Below the pieces are notes generated by a model. It searched no databases, was not told the DNA's origin, and was given only the letters and a program-made list of their open reading frames with translations. A DNA stretch of 64,000 nt from Roseomonas marmotae (GTDB taxonomy: Bacteria; Pseudomonadota; Alphaproteobacteria; Acetobacterales; Acetobacteraceae). Position numbers and translations under genes: made by a program. The stretch is taken from NCBI RefSeq assembly GCF_017654485.1, contig NZ_CP061091.1:1253501-1317500 (forward strand). The letters run 5' to 3'. Below, piece after piece: positions 1 to 8,917 of this stretch; position 1 is the first letter of the stretch, and each line of letters begins with the position of its first letter.

Positions 1-1250
1 AGGTCGATGATGGCCAGGCTCAGCTCCGTGCCCTGCCGCTGGGCCTGCTCCAGCTCCAGCGCCAGCCTTTCCTTGAAGCGGGCATGGTTCAGCAGGCCGG
101 TGAGGCTGTCGCTCTCCATCACCGCGCGGAGCGAGCGCGCGCGCTCCGCCCGCAGCCGCACCAGCGTCACGAGGCGGTCGAGGTCGACCGGCTTGGGGAT
201 GAAGTCGTCACCCCCCAGGCGGCGTGCCAGCAGCTGCCGCGTCCGGTCCTGCTCGGCCGAGAGGAAGACGATGGGGAGCGAGAGGTAGCGCCGGGTCTGG
301 CGGATGACGCGCGCCAGCTCGATCCCGTCCACCTCCGGCATCTGCACATCCATCAGGATCAGGTCGGGATGCAGGGCGGAGAGGGTTTCCATCGTCTCGC
401 GCGGGTCATTGACCGCCGTCACCCGCATGCCGGCACGGCCCAGGGCCAGGGCATAGGCCTGGGCCAGCAGCGGGTCGTCATCCACCACCAGGATGGAATA
501 GCCCGCCTCCACTCCCTGCGCCGCGAAATGGTCCAGCCAATCCGCGAGCTCATTCACCTCCAGCGGCCTGGCCATCACGGCGGAGACGCCGGCGCGGGCG
601 GCGGCCAGGCGGGTGGAGAAATCGCCCTCTTCCGCCAGCAGGATCACCGGATACTGCCCCGACAGCCGGCGGCAGGCCTCCAGCGCCCCTGGCACGGCCT
701 CGTCCACCAGGGCGGTGGTCAGGGCGCGGGGGCTGGCGGGCAGCTCCTCCAGCGTCCCCGCCTGTTCCACCGGATAGCCGAGATTGCCGATGACATGGGC
801 CAGTTCCGTCCGCTGCTCCGGCGGCACGAAGAGGAGGACGGCATCGGCCGTGCGGTCGGCGGCGGCCGGGCCAGCCTCGATCCCGAGCGGAAGCGCCTCC
901 AGCGGCCCGGCCTTCCAGGCGTCGCGCAGAGCCTCGACCAGTTGCGCCGTCTGGCCGCGCTGCTCGGCCGATGCCGCCGGATTCCCGGCCAGGCCCAGCA
1001 GCATCACCTCCAGCGGCGCGGCGGCGGCCGAGATGGCGGGGAAGCCGAAGGTGCCGCCGGCACCGGCCAGGCGATGCGCGGCCGCGGCCAGCATGCGCGC
1101 CTCCTGCCGCGCCTCCTCGTCCCAGGACGGACGGCCCGCCAGGCTGGACCAGCCGGCAGCGACTTCCTCGACCCGCTCGCCCAGGCGCTGCACGCCCTCG
1201 GCCCGCAGGCGGCGCAGGGGGTCGCGGAGATCCTCCATCTCGTCAGCCAT
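1..1250 (-). CDS. Hpt / degenerate receiver / receiver / GGDEF signalling protein (3' end outside window)
   Basis: Reading on the minus strand from ATG at 1250, the frame stays open to the window edge (416 codons). An Hpt domain comes first, with the phosphotransfer motif [12 protein letters not shown] (His59). Residues about 130-241 resemble a receiver that has lost its N-terminal acidic pair. A normal receiver follows at about 248-365 ([23 protein letters not shown]). Then comes the start of a diguanylate cyclase domain ([16 protein letters not shown], about 376 on), cut off before the GGDEF loop. It overlaps the upstream receiver gene by 8 nt, so it is probably the output of the kinase operon and makes c-di-GMP. 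Cyclase activity cannot be judged because the active-site loop lies outside the window. Confidence 0.85.
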   Translation of the reverse strand, partial: MADEMEDLRDPLRRLRAEGVQRLGERVEEVAAGWSSLAGRPSWDEEARQEARMLAAAAHRLAGAGGTFGFPAISAAAAPLEVMLLGLAGNPAASAEQRGQTAQLVEALRDAWKAGPLEALPLGIEAGPAAADRTADAVLLFVPPEQRTELAHVIGNLGYPVEQAGTLEELPASPRALTTALVDEAVPGALEACRRLSGQYPVILLAEEGDFSTRLAAARAGVSAVMARPLEVNELADWLDHFAAQGVEAGYSILVVDDDPLLAQAYALALGRAGMRVTAVNDPRETMETLSALHPDLILMDVQMPEVDGIELARVIRQTRRYLSLPIVFLSAEQDRTRQLLARRLGGDDFIPKPVDLDRLVTLVRLRAERARSLRAVMESDSLTGLLNHARFKERLALELEQAQRQGTELSLAIID

Positions 1251-1635
1251 GCCGGCGGTCCCAGATCCCGCGCAGCGTGGCGGAGAGCGTCATGGGGTCG
1301 AAGGGCTTCGAGATCACCTCCAGGCTGCCGAGGCCGCGATAGCGCGCGACCTCCTGCGGTTGCACCTTGGCGGTCATGAAGACCGCCGGCATATCGGCGA
1401 TCCCGGGCAATGCGCGCAGCCGCGCCAGGGTGGTCGGCCCATCCATGCCCGGCATCATCACGTCCAGCAGCAGCAGCTGCGGCGCGAAGCCTTCCGCCTT
1501 CTCCAGCGCCTCCTGGCCCGAGGCGCAGGCCTCCACCGTGAACTTGCCCACCATCTTCAGCGCGAAGGCAGCGAGTTTTCGCACATCGTCATCGTCCTCG
1601 ACATAGAGGATGCGGCTGAGAGGAATATCGCTCAT
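1243..1635 (-). CDS. single-domain response regulator (CheY-like receiver)
   Basis: A stand-alone receiver of 130 residues. The acidic cluster is E13-D16, the phospho-acceptor is D58 in LLLLDVMMPGMDG, the switch Thr is T88 and the conserved Lys is K110 in VISKPF. There is no output domain, so it probably shuttles phosphate. Its start overlaps the end of the hybrid kinase gene by 4 nt and its end overlaps the Hpt-GGDEF gene by 8 nt. This tight coupling suggests a phosphorelay of kinase, receiver and Hpt protein. The assignment as a receiver is firm; its partners are inferred from gene order. Confidence 0.93.
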   Translation of the reverse strand: MSDIPLSRILYVEDDDDVRKLAAFALKMVGKFTVEACASGQEALEKAEGFAPQLLLLDVMMPGMDGPTTLARLRALPGIADMPAVFMTAKVQPQEVARYRGLGSLEVISKPFDPMTLSATLRGIWDRRHG

Positions 1636-4136
1636 GACTGGGATTCCGGATGAGGTGCCGGCGGCAGGTTCTCGATCAGGTGGCGGATCGTCTCGTGCAG
1701 TTCCTGATTTTCCGTCCGGCTCTTGACCAGCGAGGCCGTGACATGCCGCGCGGTGCCGGCGTCGTAATCGCTGGCGGAGAAGATCAGCACCGGCGGCGGT
1801 TTCGGCAGCTGGCGCAGCTCGGTCAGCAGGTCCAGCCCGTTGCCGTCCGGCAGGCCGACATCGATGATGACCAGCGCGAAGGCATCGTCCCGCGCCAGCA
1901 CCGCCCGCGCCTCGGCCAGGCTGCGCGCGGCCAGCATCTCCGCCTCGTCGCCCATCACGGCGGAGACGATGCGCAGAATATCCTGGTCATCCTCCACATG
2001 CAGGATGCGCGCGGGGCGGTCGCTGGCATGCAGGGCCTGGCGCAGGGCCTGACGCAGGCGGGACTGGTCGATCGGCTTGTCCAGCCAGTCCACCACCCCC
2101 ACCGCATCGCCATTCAGCGCCGCCCTGCCGGCCTCGGCGACGGCGGAGATGACGATGACGGGCAGGGCCCGCCCATCCGCGCGCTGGCGCAGGCGGCGGA
2201 AGAGGGAGAGGCCATCCTCGCCCGGCAGCATCAGGTCCAGCGTCAGCGCGTCGAAATGCGTGCGGTCCAGGCTCTCGAAGGCTTCGTCGGCGCTGCGCGC
2301 CACCTCGCTGTCCCAGCCCTGCTGGCCCAGCAGGCGGGTCAGCAGCAGCGCGACATCCGCATTGTCCTCCACCACCAGGGCGCGGCGGCGAGCCTGCCCC
2401 AGTGCCGGAACCTCGGACTGCGGGAGGCGCGCCAGCGGATCGGCCAGGCGGGGCAGGGTGAACCAGAAACGGGTGCCGCCACCCTCGGCATCCTCGAAGC
2501 CGATGCTGCCGCCATGATGCTCGATGATGGCCTTGCTGATCGAGAGCCCCAGCCCGGTGCCGCCCTTCTGCCGCACATCGGAGGAATCGGCCTGGGCGAA
2601 ACGCTGGAAGATGCGGGAGCGGAACTCCTGCGGGATTCCCTTGCCGTGGTCGCGCACGCTGAAGGTGACATTCCCCGCATCCGCCGTCAGCGCCACATCC
2701 ACCGCGCCGCCCTTCGGGGAGAATTTGGCGGCGTTGGAGAGCAGATTGGCCAGCACCTGCTGGATGCGCGCCGCATCGGCGAAGACGGCGGCATCTTCCG
2801 CCGCCTCCAGGCCGAGGGTGACGCCGAATTGCCCGCCATAGGCGCGGTTGGCCTCCACCGCCTGTTCCAGCAGCCGGCGCGCCGACTGCCGGTCGCGCCG
2901 GAACTCCAGGCGTCCGCTCTCGATCTTCTCCATGTCCAGGATGTCGTTGACCAGCAGCACCAGCCTCTCGCTGTTGTTGTGCGCGATCTCCAGAAGTTCC
3001 CGGACCTCCTCCGGCACCTCGCCCGCGACGCCGCCCACCACCAGACCCAGGGAGGCGCGGATGGAGGTCAGCGGGGTGCGCAGCTCATGGCTGACGGTGG
3101 AGACGAATTCGCTCTTGAGCTGCTCCAGCCGCCGCCGCTCCGTGACGTCCCGCAGCACGCAGACCGAGGCGGTGCCATCCCCGTCCTCGTATTGGCCCAC
3201 GGAGATCTCGGCGGGGAAGCTGCTGCCATCAGGGCGCAGGCCCTGCACCTCGCCCGAGCGTTTGCCATAGGCCGGCACAACAGCGTGGATCGGGCGGCCC
3301 ACCAGGGCGGTGGCGGGCAGGCGGAACTGTTCCGCGGCGGCCGTGTTGGCGGCGGCGATCCGGCCCCGCGCATCCACCAGCAGGATGGGGTCGCGCGCAT
3401 GGTCGAGGATGGATTGCAGCCGCTGCTGGCTCCGCGCCAGGGCCGCATTGGCGGCCTCGGTCTGTCGTTGCGAGCGTTCCAATGCGGCGTAACGCTCGGC
3501 GCCACTGCGGAGATGGCGGTCGAGCGCCAGCAGGCAGAGGCCGCCGGAGATGACGCCGAAGGCCAGCAGCGCACCGAAGAGCCAGACGAGGCGGCCGGCG
3601 GTGCGGTCGGAATCCTCCAGCCGCGCGGCCAGCAGCAGGCGTTCCTCGGCCATCATGGCCGTGCTCATCTGCATCAGGCGGCGGCGCCCGGCACCGGCTT
3701 CGCGCAGCAGCATCAGCAGGTTCTGCGGCTCGCCCCGCCAGTACCGCAGCAGGCTGTTCCGCAGCTCGATGGTGAACTGGCCGAGGGCCTCGTCCAGCGC
3801 GGCAGCGCGCCGTGCCTGCACCGGATTGTCCTGCATCAGCCGGCCCAGCGAGGCCACCAGCCTGCGCGTGTGTTCTAGCGCGGCGTTCATGGCCTCTTCC
3901 TGCCGGCGGTCGTCGCTGCTCAGCGCCTGATTGCGCAAAGCCATTGATTCCAGCAGGCTTGTTTCGGCTTCGAGCAGGGTTTCGATGACGCTGCGCGTGT
4001 GGTTGACGATGTTGCGCTGGTGGATGCCGTCACGGATGACCCACCAGCCGGCGGCAACGCCGCTGATCAGCATCAGCAGCAGAACCACGGCACCGGCCAA
4101 TGTCGCGGTGCGGATGCCGGAATTCTGGCTCGCCAT
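1632..4136 (-). CDS. membrane hybrid sensor histidine kinase (PAS-HisKA-HATPase-REC-REC)
   Basis: 834 residues. Two transmembrane segments (about 12-34 and 182-206) flank an alpha-helical periplasmic sensor of about 145 residues. A coiled linker and a PAS domain (about 237-335) follow. The HisKA H-box is SHELRTPL with phospho-His350. The HATPase domain shows the N-box NLLSNAAKFSP, DHGKG and GTGLGL. Two C-terminal receivers have acceptors D634 (LTLDLMLPGEDG) and D759 (VIIDVGLPDGNG). It is the first gene of a three-gene signalling operon with 4-nt overlap to the next gene. The signal is unknown; the helical periplasmic region resembles CHASE3-like or four-helix sensors, which is an inference. 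Confidence 0.93.
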   Translation of the reverse strand: MASQNSGIRTATLAGAVVLLLMLISGVAAGWWVIRDGIHQRNIVNHTRSVIETLLEAETSLLESMALRNQALSSDDRRQEEAMNAALEHTRRLVASLGRLMQDNPVQARRAAALDEALGQFTIELRNSLLRYWRGEPQNLLMLLREAGAGRRRLMQMSTAMMAEERLLLAARLEDSDRTAGRLVWLFGALLAFGVISGGLCLLALDRHLRSGAERYAALERSQRQTEAANAALARSQQRLQSILDHARDPILLVDARGRIAAANTAAAEQFRLPATALVGRPIHAVVPAYGKRSGEVQGLRPDGSSFPAEISVGQYEDGDGTASVCVLRDVTERRRLEQLKSEFVSTVSHELRTPLTSIRASLGLVVGGVAGEVPEEVRELLEIAHNNSERLVLLVNDILDMEKIESGRLEFRRDRQSARRLLEQAVEANRAYGGQFGVTLGLEAAEDAAVFADAARIQQVLANLLSNAAKFSPKGGAVDVALTADAGNVTFSVRDHGKGIPQEFRSRIFQRFAQADSSDVRQKGGTGLGLSISKAIIEHHGGSIGFEDAEGGGTRFWFTLPRLADPLARLPQSEVPALGQARRRALVVEDNADVALLLTRLLGQQGWDSEVARSADEAFESLDRTHFDALTLDLMLPGEDGLSLFRRLRQRADGRALPVIVISAVAEAGRAALNGDAVGVVDWLDKPIDQSRLRQALRQALHASDRPARILHVEDDQDILRIVSAVMGDEAEMLAARSLAEARAVLARDDAFALVIIDVGLPDGNGLDLLTELRQLPKPPPVLIFSASDYDAGTARHVTASLVKSRTENQELHETIRHLIENLPPAPHPESQS

Positions 4137-4171
4137 CGCCGGACCTCCCCCGCGTTGGCCGCCTGAATAGC

Positions 4172-4187
4172 GTTATGCGGTTATGCG
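4172..4187. repeat. tandem 8-bp repeat in kinase operon leader
   Basis: The octamer gttatgcg occurs twice head to tail, about 40 bp upstream of the hybrid kinase start codon. Its place in the promoter or leader suggests a possible regulator site, but the repeat is short and could be chance. Confidence 0.35.
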
Positions 4188-4269
4188 GCGGACTATGCAC
4201 AGGTACTCTGGCGGCGCAACCGAGGCAGCCGCCGTTACGCCCGGCGACAGGCCGATTTTTCTCAATTTT

Positions 4270-4303
4270 GGTTCAGAAGAGACGCCGGTGGTTCAGAAGA
4301 GAC
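4270..4303. repeat. pair of 14-bp direct repeats, 20-bp period
   Basis: The sequence ggttcagaagagac is present at 4270-4283 and again, identically, at 4290-4303. The 20-bp period is close to two helical turns. The pair lies between the transglycosylase terminator and the kinase operon start, about 135-165 bp upstream of the kinase ATG. This is the usual geometry of a tandem response-regulator or activator site. The protein that binds is unknown. Confidence 0.45.
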
Positions 4304-4305
4304 AC

Positions 4306-4332
4306 AGGGGCCCGCCGGCGTGGCGGGCCCCT
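4306..4332 (-). terminator. strong stem-loop terminator after lytic transglycosylase
   Basis: A perfect 11-bp inverted repeat (aggggcccgcc / ggcgggcccct) with a 5-nt loop starts 7 bp past the transglycosylase stop codon on the minus strand. The following minus-strand sequence is pyrimidine-rich (tgtgtctcttct) instead of a pure T run. Confidence 0.7.
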
Positions 4333-4338
4333 ACCGGT

Positions 4339-6186
4339 TCAGCGCGCGGCGGCGCGGCGGAAGCCGGGCGGGTCGGTGCGGCCGGCCATGAGGCTCGAGC
4401 CGAATTCCTTCCCATGCGGGTCGAAGCGCGGGAAGGCTCCGCTGGCCAGCGCATCCAGGCTGGGGGCGGTCAGGCCCAGGCGGCTGGCATAGATCCAGGA
4501 ATAGGCCAGCACGCGCTGTACATAGGCCCGGGTCTCACCCACCGGGATCGCCTCGATGAAGAGGAAGGGATCGTCCCGGTGCGCCGCCGCCGGCGACCAG
4601 CGCGACAGGTTTCCCGGGCCGTTGTTATAGGCCGCGAGCATGCGGATCAGGTCGCCATCCACCACGTCCAGCGAGACCAGGTGGTGCAGATAGCGCTGCG
4701 CCACGTCCAGCGAGAAGGAGGGATCGTTCAGCCGGCCCACGCCCCGTCCGCGCAGGCTGGAATCGCCGACGATATAGGCGGCCGTCGCGGGCATGATCTG
4801 CATGAGGCCGCGCGCCCCGGCCGGCGAGACGGCCTTGGCATCGAAGCGCGATTCCTGCAGTGCCAGCGCATAGACCAGCGCCGGGTCGACGCTGAAGCCG
4901 CGCGAGGGCTGCAGCTTCGGCATCGGAAACCGGTCGTAGTCGCGCGGCCGGCCGTCATTGGTCTGGGCCAGCGCCGCCACCTGGGCGGCGAGGTCCGTCA
5001 TGCCGGCATCCCGCGCCACCGCCAGCATGGCGCCGGAGAGGCCGGGATTGTTCTGCGCGATGGGCCAGAGGCGGCGCAGCTCGGCCTCCGCCTTGTCCCG
5101 CTGGCCGATCTGCAGCAACGCCAGGGAGCGCCAGCCGGAAGCCGTCTCGGCCAGGGCGATGCCCTCGGCTTCACCGGCCACTTCCCGCTCCCAGGCGAAG
5201 CCGGGGGCGAGGCCCAGCACGCGCCGGGCGATCAGGCCATAGAAGGTGCGCGGCTCCTGCGCCGCCTGCAGCATCCACGGCACATAGAGCTGCGGCCGGC
5301 GGGTGCGGACGGCCGCGCGGGCGGTCCAGAAGGCGGCCGCCGCGCGCAGGGCGGGCGGGCCGATCTCGGCACGGGCCGCGGCCTCGAAGAGCGGCAGGGC
5401 GCGCTCCGGGTGGCCCATGCCCCAGGCCGCCAATCCCGCCACAAAGGCGGGATGCGCGACATTGGGGTTCAGCTTCGCCACCTCGGCGGCGATGCGGAAG
5501 GCTTCCTCGTCCCGGGCCTTGTGGAAGAGCGCCAGCGCGACCTCGCCCTGCAGCAGGGCGGCATAGGTGCCGCTGGCGCCGCGGCTGATGGCGGAGAGCG
5601 CGCCATCCACATCGCCATCCGAGGCGCGGCTGCGCACCAGACGGTCCAGGCGGGAATCGCGTTGCACGGTGCGGCTGGGGGGATCGCGTTCCTCCGGCAC
5701 CGTCTCAGTGTCAGCGGCCAGCGAATCATCAGGTGGCGCTGGGGGCTGCGGCGCCCCCTGCGGCAACCGACGACGCAGCATCTCATGGACCCGGGTGGCT
5801 TGGGGATGGTCGGAATACTCAGCCATCCAGGCATGGAGTTCAGGCAGGCTCGGTTCCGGCGCGCCCGGGCGCATCCAGCGGTCGGCCAGGATATGGCCCG
5901 TGAGGCGGCGGTCATCCAGCCGCTCGGCCTCACGGATTGCAGTTGTCAGGTCTCCCCGCGCCTGAGCCTCGAAAATCCGCGCCAGTCGCGCGGCATCCGA
6001 GGGGGCCAGAACCTGCGGCAGACCGGCCATCCCATGGGGAAGGCTCGGCTTGGGCAGGCTCATTGCCCGTTCGACGGGGGCGGTCTCTCCGGCCCCTTTC
6101 GCCACAGCCGGCGCCTGAACGCCGAAAGTGGTCGTCGTCACCACCCCGAGGCCCAGAAGGGCCAGAAGGGAGTGACGCAGGGCCAT
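4339..6186 (-). CDS. soluble lytic murein transglycosylase (Slt family)
   Basis: 615 residues from the ATG at 6186, which gives a normal signal peptide (MALRHSLLALLGLGVV). A TTG at 6261 and an ATG at 6204 are in-frame alternatives, and none has a clear ribosome site. The N-terminal two thirds are helical and repeat-like, as in the superhelical U/L domains of Slt70. The C-terminal SLT domain has the catalytic Glu (about residue 445) in ALQESRFDAKAVSP, then GLMQIMPATA and MLAAYNNGPGN. It should cleave peptidoglycan glycan strands in the periplasm to 1,6-anhydro products. A Pro- and acid-rich segment around residues 150-185 looks like a flexible linker. The gene is followed at once by a strong terminator. 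Confidence 0.92.
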   Translation of the reverse strand: MALRHSLLALLGLGVVTTTTFGVQAPAVAKGAGETAPVERAMSLPKPSLPHGMAGLPQVLAPSDAARLARIFEAQARGDLTTAIREAERLDDRRLTGHILADRWMRPGAPEPSLPELHAWMAEYSDHPQATRVHEMLRRRLPQGAPQPPAPPDDSLAADTETVPEERDPPSRTVQRDSRLDRLVRSRASDGDVDGALSAISRGASGTYAALLQGEVALALFHKARDEEAFRIAAEVAKLNPNVAHPAFVAGLAAWGMGHPERALPLFEAAARAEIGPPALRAAAAFWTARAAVRTRRPQLYVPWMLQAAQEPRTFYGLIARRVLGLAPGFAWEREVAGEAEGIALAETASGWRSLALLQIGQRDKAEAELRRLWPIAQNNPGLSGAMLAVARDAGMTDLAAQVAALAQTNDGRPRDYDRFPMPKLQPSRGFSVDPALVYALALQESRFDAKAVSPAGARGLMQIMPATAAYIVGDSSLRGRGVGRLNDPSFSLDVAQRYLHHLVSLDVVDGDLIRMLAAYNNGPGNLSRWSPAAAHRDDPFLFIEAIPVGETRAYVQRVLAYSWIYASRLGLTAPSLDALASGAFPRFDPHGKEFGSSLMAGRTDPPGFRRAAAR

Positions 6187-6329
6187 GGGGTAGATCGCTT
6201 GCATGGCACGGAAGGCGATAACGGCCTTCCGCGAGCTCGGCAATTTCGATTGCCGAGGCAAATCCCACCGGGCGAGATGTCAAGGAGGCTTAACAGCGTC
6301 TTAAAGGGCGAAGTTCCATCACAGATTCG

Positions 6330-7208
6330 TCACTGTGGCGATACCGGAACATCTTTTTCTGCTTCGATACTGCGTCGCAACAAGATCAGGTCGGCCCAGG
6401 ATTCCCGCTTGGCGGCCGGATTCCGCAGCAGATAGGCCGGGTGCCAAGTGGGCAGCGCGGGCAGGGGGCCGGACTCGGTCGGCAGCTCATGCCAGCGGCC
6501 GCGGAGGCGGGTGATGCCATCCCGCGCCCGCAGCAGCGACTTGGCCGCGACACCTCCCAGCAGCACCAGCCGCTTCGGCCGCGCCAGGGCGATGTGGCGC
6601 AGCACGAAGGGCAGGAAGAGCGTGATCTCGGCATCCGTCGGCGTGCGGTTGCCGGGGGGGCGCCAGGGCAGGATGTTGCTGATGTAGAAACTGTTATGCG
6701 CGTCCTCGCCATGGCGGTCGAGGCCGATGCTGGCCAGCATGCGGTCCAGCAACTGGCCGGACTGGCCGACAAAGGGCTTGCCCTGGCGGTCCTCGTCGGC
6801 GCCGGGGGCCTCGCCGAGCAGCATCAGCGGCGCGCCGGGGCGGCCATCGGCGAAGACCAGATTGGTGGCGGTCTCCCGCAGGGGGGTATCCACCTGCGCC
6901 ATGGCCTCCCGCAACGCCTCCAGGCTCTGCGCGCCGGCGGCCAGACTGGCGGCGGCGGCCAGGGGCAGCGGGACGGCCACGGCCGGCGCGCGGCGCGGGC
7001 GGGCGGCTGGCGGAGGCGGGGGTTGTGGCGCCTGGGGCGCCGCGGGGTCTGCCTCCACAGGGCGGGGCGGCGGGGCGGCCAGCCGGTCCAGCGGCGCTTC
7101 GGCCAGGGCCTCATCGGCGCCCCAGTCCAGCTGCAGCCGCAGCGCGGCCAGCAGGGCGGCGGTTTCGGCTTCCGCTGGCTCGGGCGGGGCGGGGGTCATG
7201 GGTGGCAT
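6330..7208 (-). CDS. uracil-DNA glycosylase, family 4/5-like, cysteine-free
   Basis: 292 residues from ATG 7208, which has GAGG upstream; ATG 7199 and TTG 7235 are alternatives. The first 110 residues are an Ala/Pro-rich, probably disordered extension. The glycosylase core follows: [20 protein letters not shown] (about 128-147), then [29 protein letters not shown] and the late motif [12 protein letters not shown]. These match the motifs that bind and cleave uracil in family 4 enzymes. Oddly, the predicted protein has no cysteine at all, whereas family 4 enzymes normally use four to hold a 4Fe-4S cluster. The role in uracil repair is well supported by motifs; cofactor status is not. Confidence 0.85.
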   Translation of the reverse strand: MPPMTPAPPEPAEAETAALLAALRLQLDWGADEALAEAPLDRLAAPPPRPVEADPAAPQAPQPPPPPAARPRRAPAVAVPLPLAAAASLAAGAQSLEALREAMAQVDTPLRETATNLVFADGRPGAPLMLLGEAPGADEDRQGKPFVGQSGQLLDRMLASIGLDRHGEDAHNSFYISNILPWRPPGNRTPTDAEITLFLPFVLRHIALARPKRLVLLGGVAAKSLLRARDGITRLRGRWHELPTESGPLPALPTWHPAYLLRNPAAKRESWADLILLRRSIEAEKDVPVSPQ

Positions 7209-7291
7209 ATCGGCCCGCCTCAGGGTTCCGCGCAACCCATGATCGGGTTAAGGCGATCAGACGGGATAAAGACTATGGAAGGGGACAGTGG

Positions 7292-8917
7292 ATGAGTGAC
7301 CGGGAGAGTATGGAATTCGACGTCCTGATCGTGGGCGCCGGGCCGGCTGGCCTGGCGGCGGCGATCCGGCTGAAGCAGGTCTCCCCGGACAGCACTGTCT
7401 GCGTGGTCGAGAAAGGCAGTGAGGTCGGTGCCCATATCCTCTCCGGCGCGGTGCTGGAGCCGCGCGCGCTGGACGAGCTGATCCCCGACTGGCGCGATGA
7501 CCCGCCGGCGCTGGCCACCCCCGCCGGCGAGGACAGCTTCCTCTATCTGACGGAGACGAAGGCCTACAAGCTGCCGACGCCGCCGCAGATGCACAACCAC
7601 GGCAACTACATCGTCTCCCTTGGCAATGTCTGCCGCTGGCTCGGCGCGAAGGCCGAGGCGCTGGGCGTCGAGATCTATCCGGGCTTCGCGGCCTCCGAGA
7701 CCATCATCGAGGACGGGCAGGTGCGGGGCGTCGTCGCCGGCGTGATGGGCATCACGAAGGAGGGCGAGGAAGGGCCGAACTACCAGCCGGGCATGGAGCT
7801 GCGCGCCACCTATACCCTCTTCGCGGAGGGCTGCCGGGGCTCGCTGACCAAGAAGCTGGCGGAACGCTACAACCTGCGCGAGGGCGCGCAGCCGCAGACC
7901 TACGGCCTCGGCATCAAGGAGCTTTGGGAGATCCCGAAGGAGAAGCACACCGCCGGCAAGGTGTGGCACTCCGTCGGCTGGCCGCTGAAGTCCGACACCT
8001 ATGGCGGCGCCTGGCTCTACATGTTCGGCGAGAACCTGGTCTCCATCGGCTTCGTCGTGGGGCTGGACTATCCCAATACCTGGCTCTCCCCCTTCGACGA
8101 GTTCCAGCGCTTCAAGACGCATCCGGAGGTGCGGAAGATGCTGGAGGGCGGCAAGCGCGTCGCCTATGGCGCCCGCGCGCTGAACGAGGGCGGCTTCCAG
8201 TCCATCCCCAAGCTGGTCTTCCCCGGCGGCGCGCTGATCGGCGATACGGCGGGCTTCCTGAACGTGCCGAAGATCAAGGGCACGCATACCGCCATGAAGT
8301 CCGGCATGCTGGCGGCCGAGGCCATCGCCGCCGCGCTGGCGGGTGGCGAGCCGCCGGCGGTGCTGGAGAGCTACCCGGCCGCCCTGAAGGCCAGCTGGGT
8401 GTGGCCGGAGCTGGAAGGCGTCCGCAACATCCGCCCGGGCTTCGCCAAATGGGGCCTGTGGGGCGGGATGCTGAACGCGGCCGCCGAGACCTACCTGTTC
8501 CGCGGCAAGGCGCCCTGGACCCTGGCGCATCATGCCGACCACAGCGCCACGAAGCCGGCCGGCCAGTGCCCGAAGATCGTCTATCCCAAGCCGGACGGGG
8601 TGCTGACCTTCGACCGCCTCTCCTCGGTGTTCCTCTCGAACACCAATCATGAGGAGGACCAGCCGGCGCATCTGAAGCTGCGCGACCCCGACCTCTGGAA
8701 GCCGGTGAACTGGGACCAGTATCGCGCCCCGGAAAGCCGCTATTGCCCGGCCGGCGTCTATGAGGCCGTGGGCGTGGAGGAAGGCCAGCCGCGCCTGGTG
8801 ATCAACGCGCAGAACTGCGTCCACTGCAAGACCTGCGACATCAAGGACCCCCGGCAGAATATCGACTGGTGCACGCCGGAGGGCGCGGGCGGCCCGAACT
8901 ATATCGGCGGGATGTAG
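7292..8917 (+). CDS. electron transfer flavoprotein-ubiquinone oxidoreductase
   Basis: 541 residues, starting at the ATG preceded by ggaagggga; an upstream in-frame extension is non-coding. The FAD-binding motif GAGPAGLAAAIRL is near residue 15. The C-terminal 4Fe-4S ligands are Cys485 (RYCPAGVYE) and Cys509, Cys512 and Cys515 in NCVHCKTC, followed by the family signature DIKDPRQNI. The enzyme is membrane-associated and passes electrons from ETF, reduced by acyl-CoA and other dehydrogenases, to ubiquinone. The etfAB genes are not in the window. Length and motifs are typical. Its 3' end overlaps the convergent secreted-protein gene by 19 nt. Confidence 0.96.
   Translation: MSDRESMEFDVLIVGAGPAGLAAAIRLKQVSPDSTVCVVEKGSEVGAHILSGAVLEPRALDELIPDWRDDPPALATPAGEDSFLYLTETKAYKLPTPPQMHNHGNYIVSLGNVCRWLGAKAEALGVEIYPGFAASETIIEDGQVRGVVAGVMGITKEGEEGPNYQPGMELRATYTLFAEGCRGSLTKKLAERYNLREGAQPQTYGLGIKELWEIPKEKHTAGKVWHSVGWPLKSDTYGGAWLYMFGENLVSIGFVVGLDYPNTWLSPFDEFQRFKTHPEVRKMLEGGKRVAYGARALNEGGFQSIPKLVFPGGALIGDTAGFLNVPKIKGTHTAMKSGMLAAEAIAAALAGGEPPAVLESYPAALKASWVWPELEGVRNIRPGFAKWGLWGGMLNAAAETYLFRGKAPWTLAHHADHSATKPAGQCPKIVYPKPDGVLTFDRLSSVFLSNTNHEEDQPAHLKLRDPDLWKPVNWDQYRAPESRYCPAGVYEAVGVEEGQPRLVINAQNCVHCKTCDIKDPRQNIDWCTPEGAGGPNYIGGM

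Noticed and set aside
84..1379. A 431-codon plus-strand frame at the left edge
   Set aside because: The minus strand encodes Hpt, receiver and GGDEF motifs across the same bases.
1650..3878. A 742-codon plus-strand frame opposite the hybrid kinase
   Set aside because: Same reason: low-complexity composition, no motif, and a clear kinase on the other strand.
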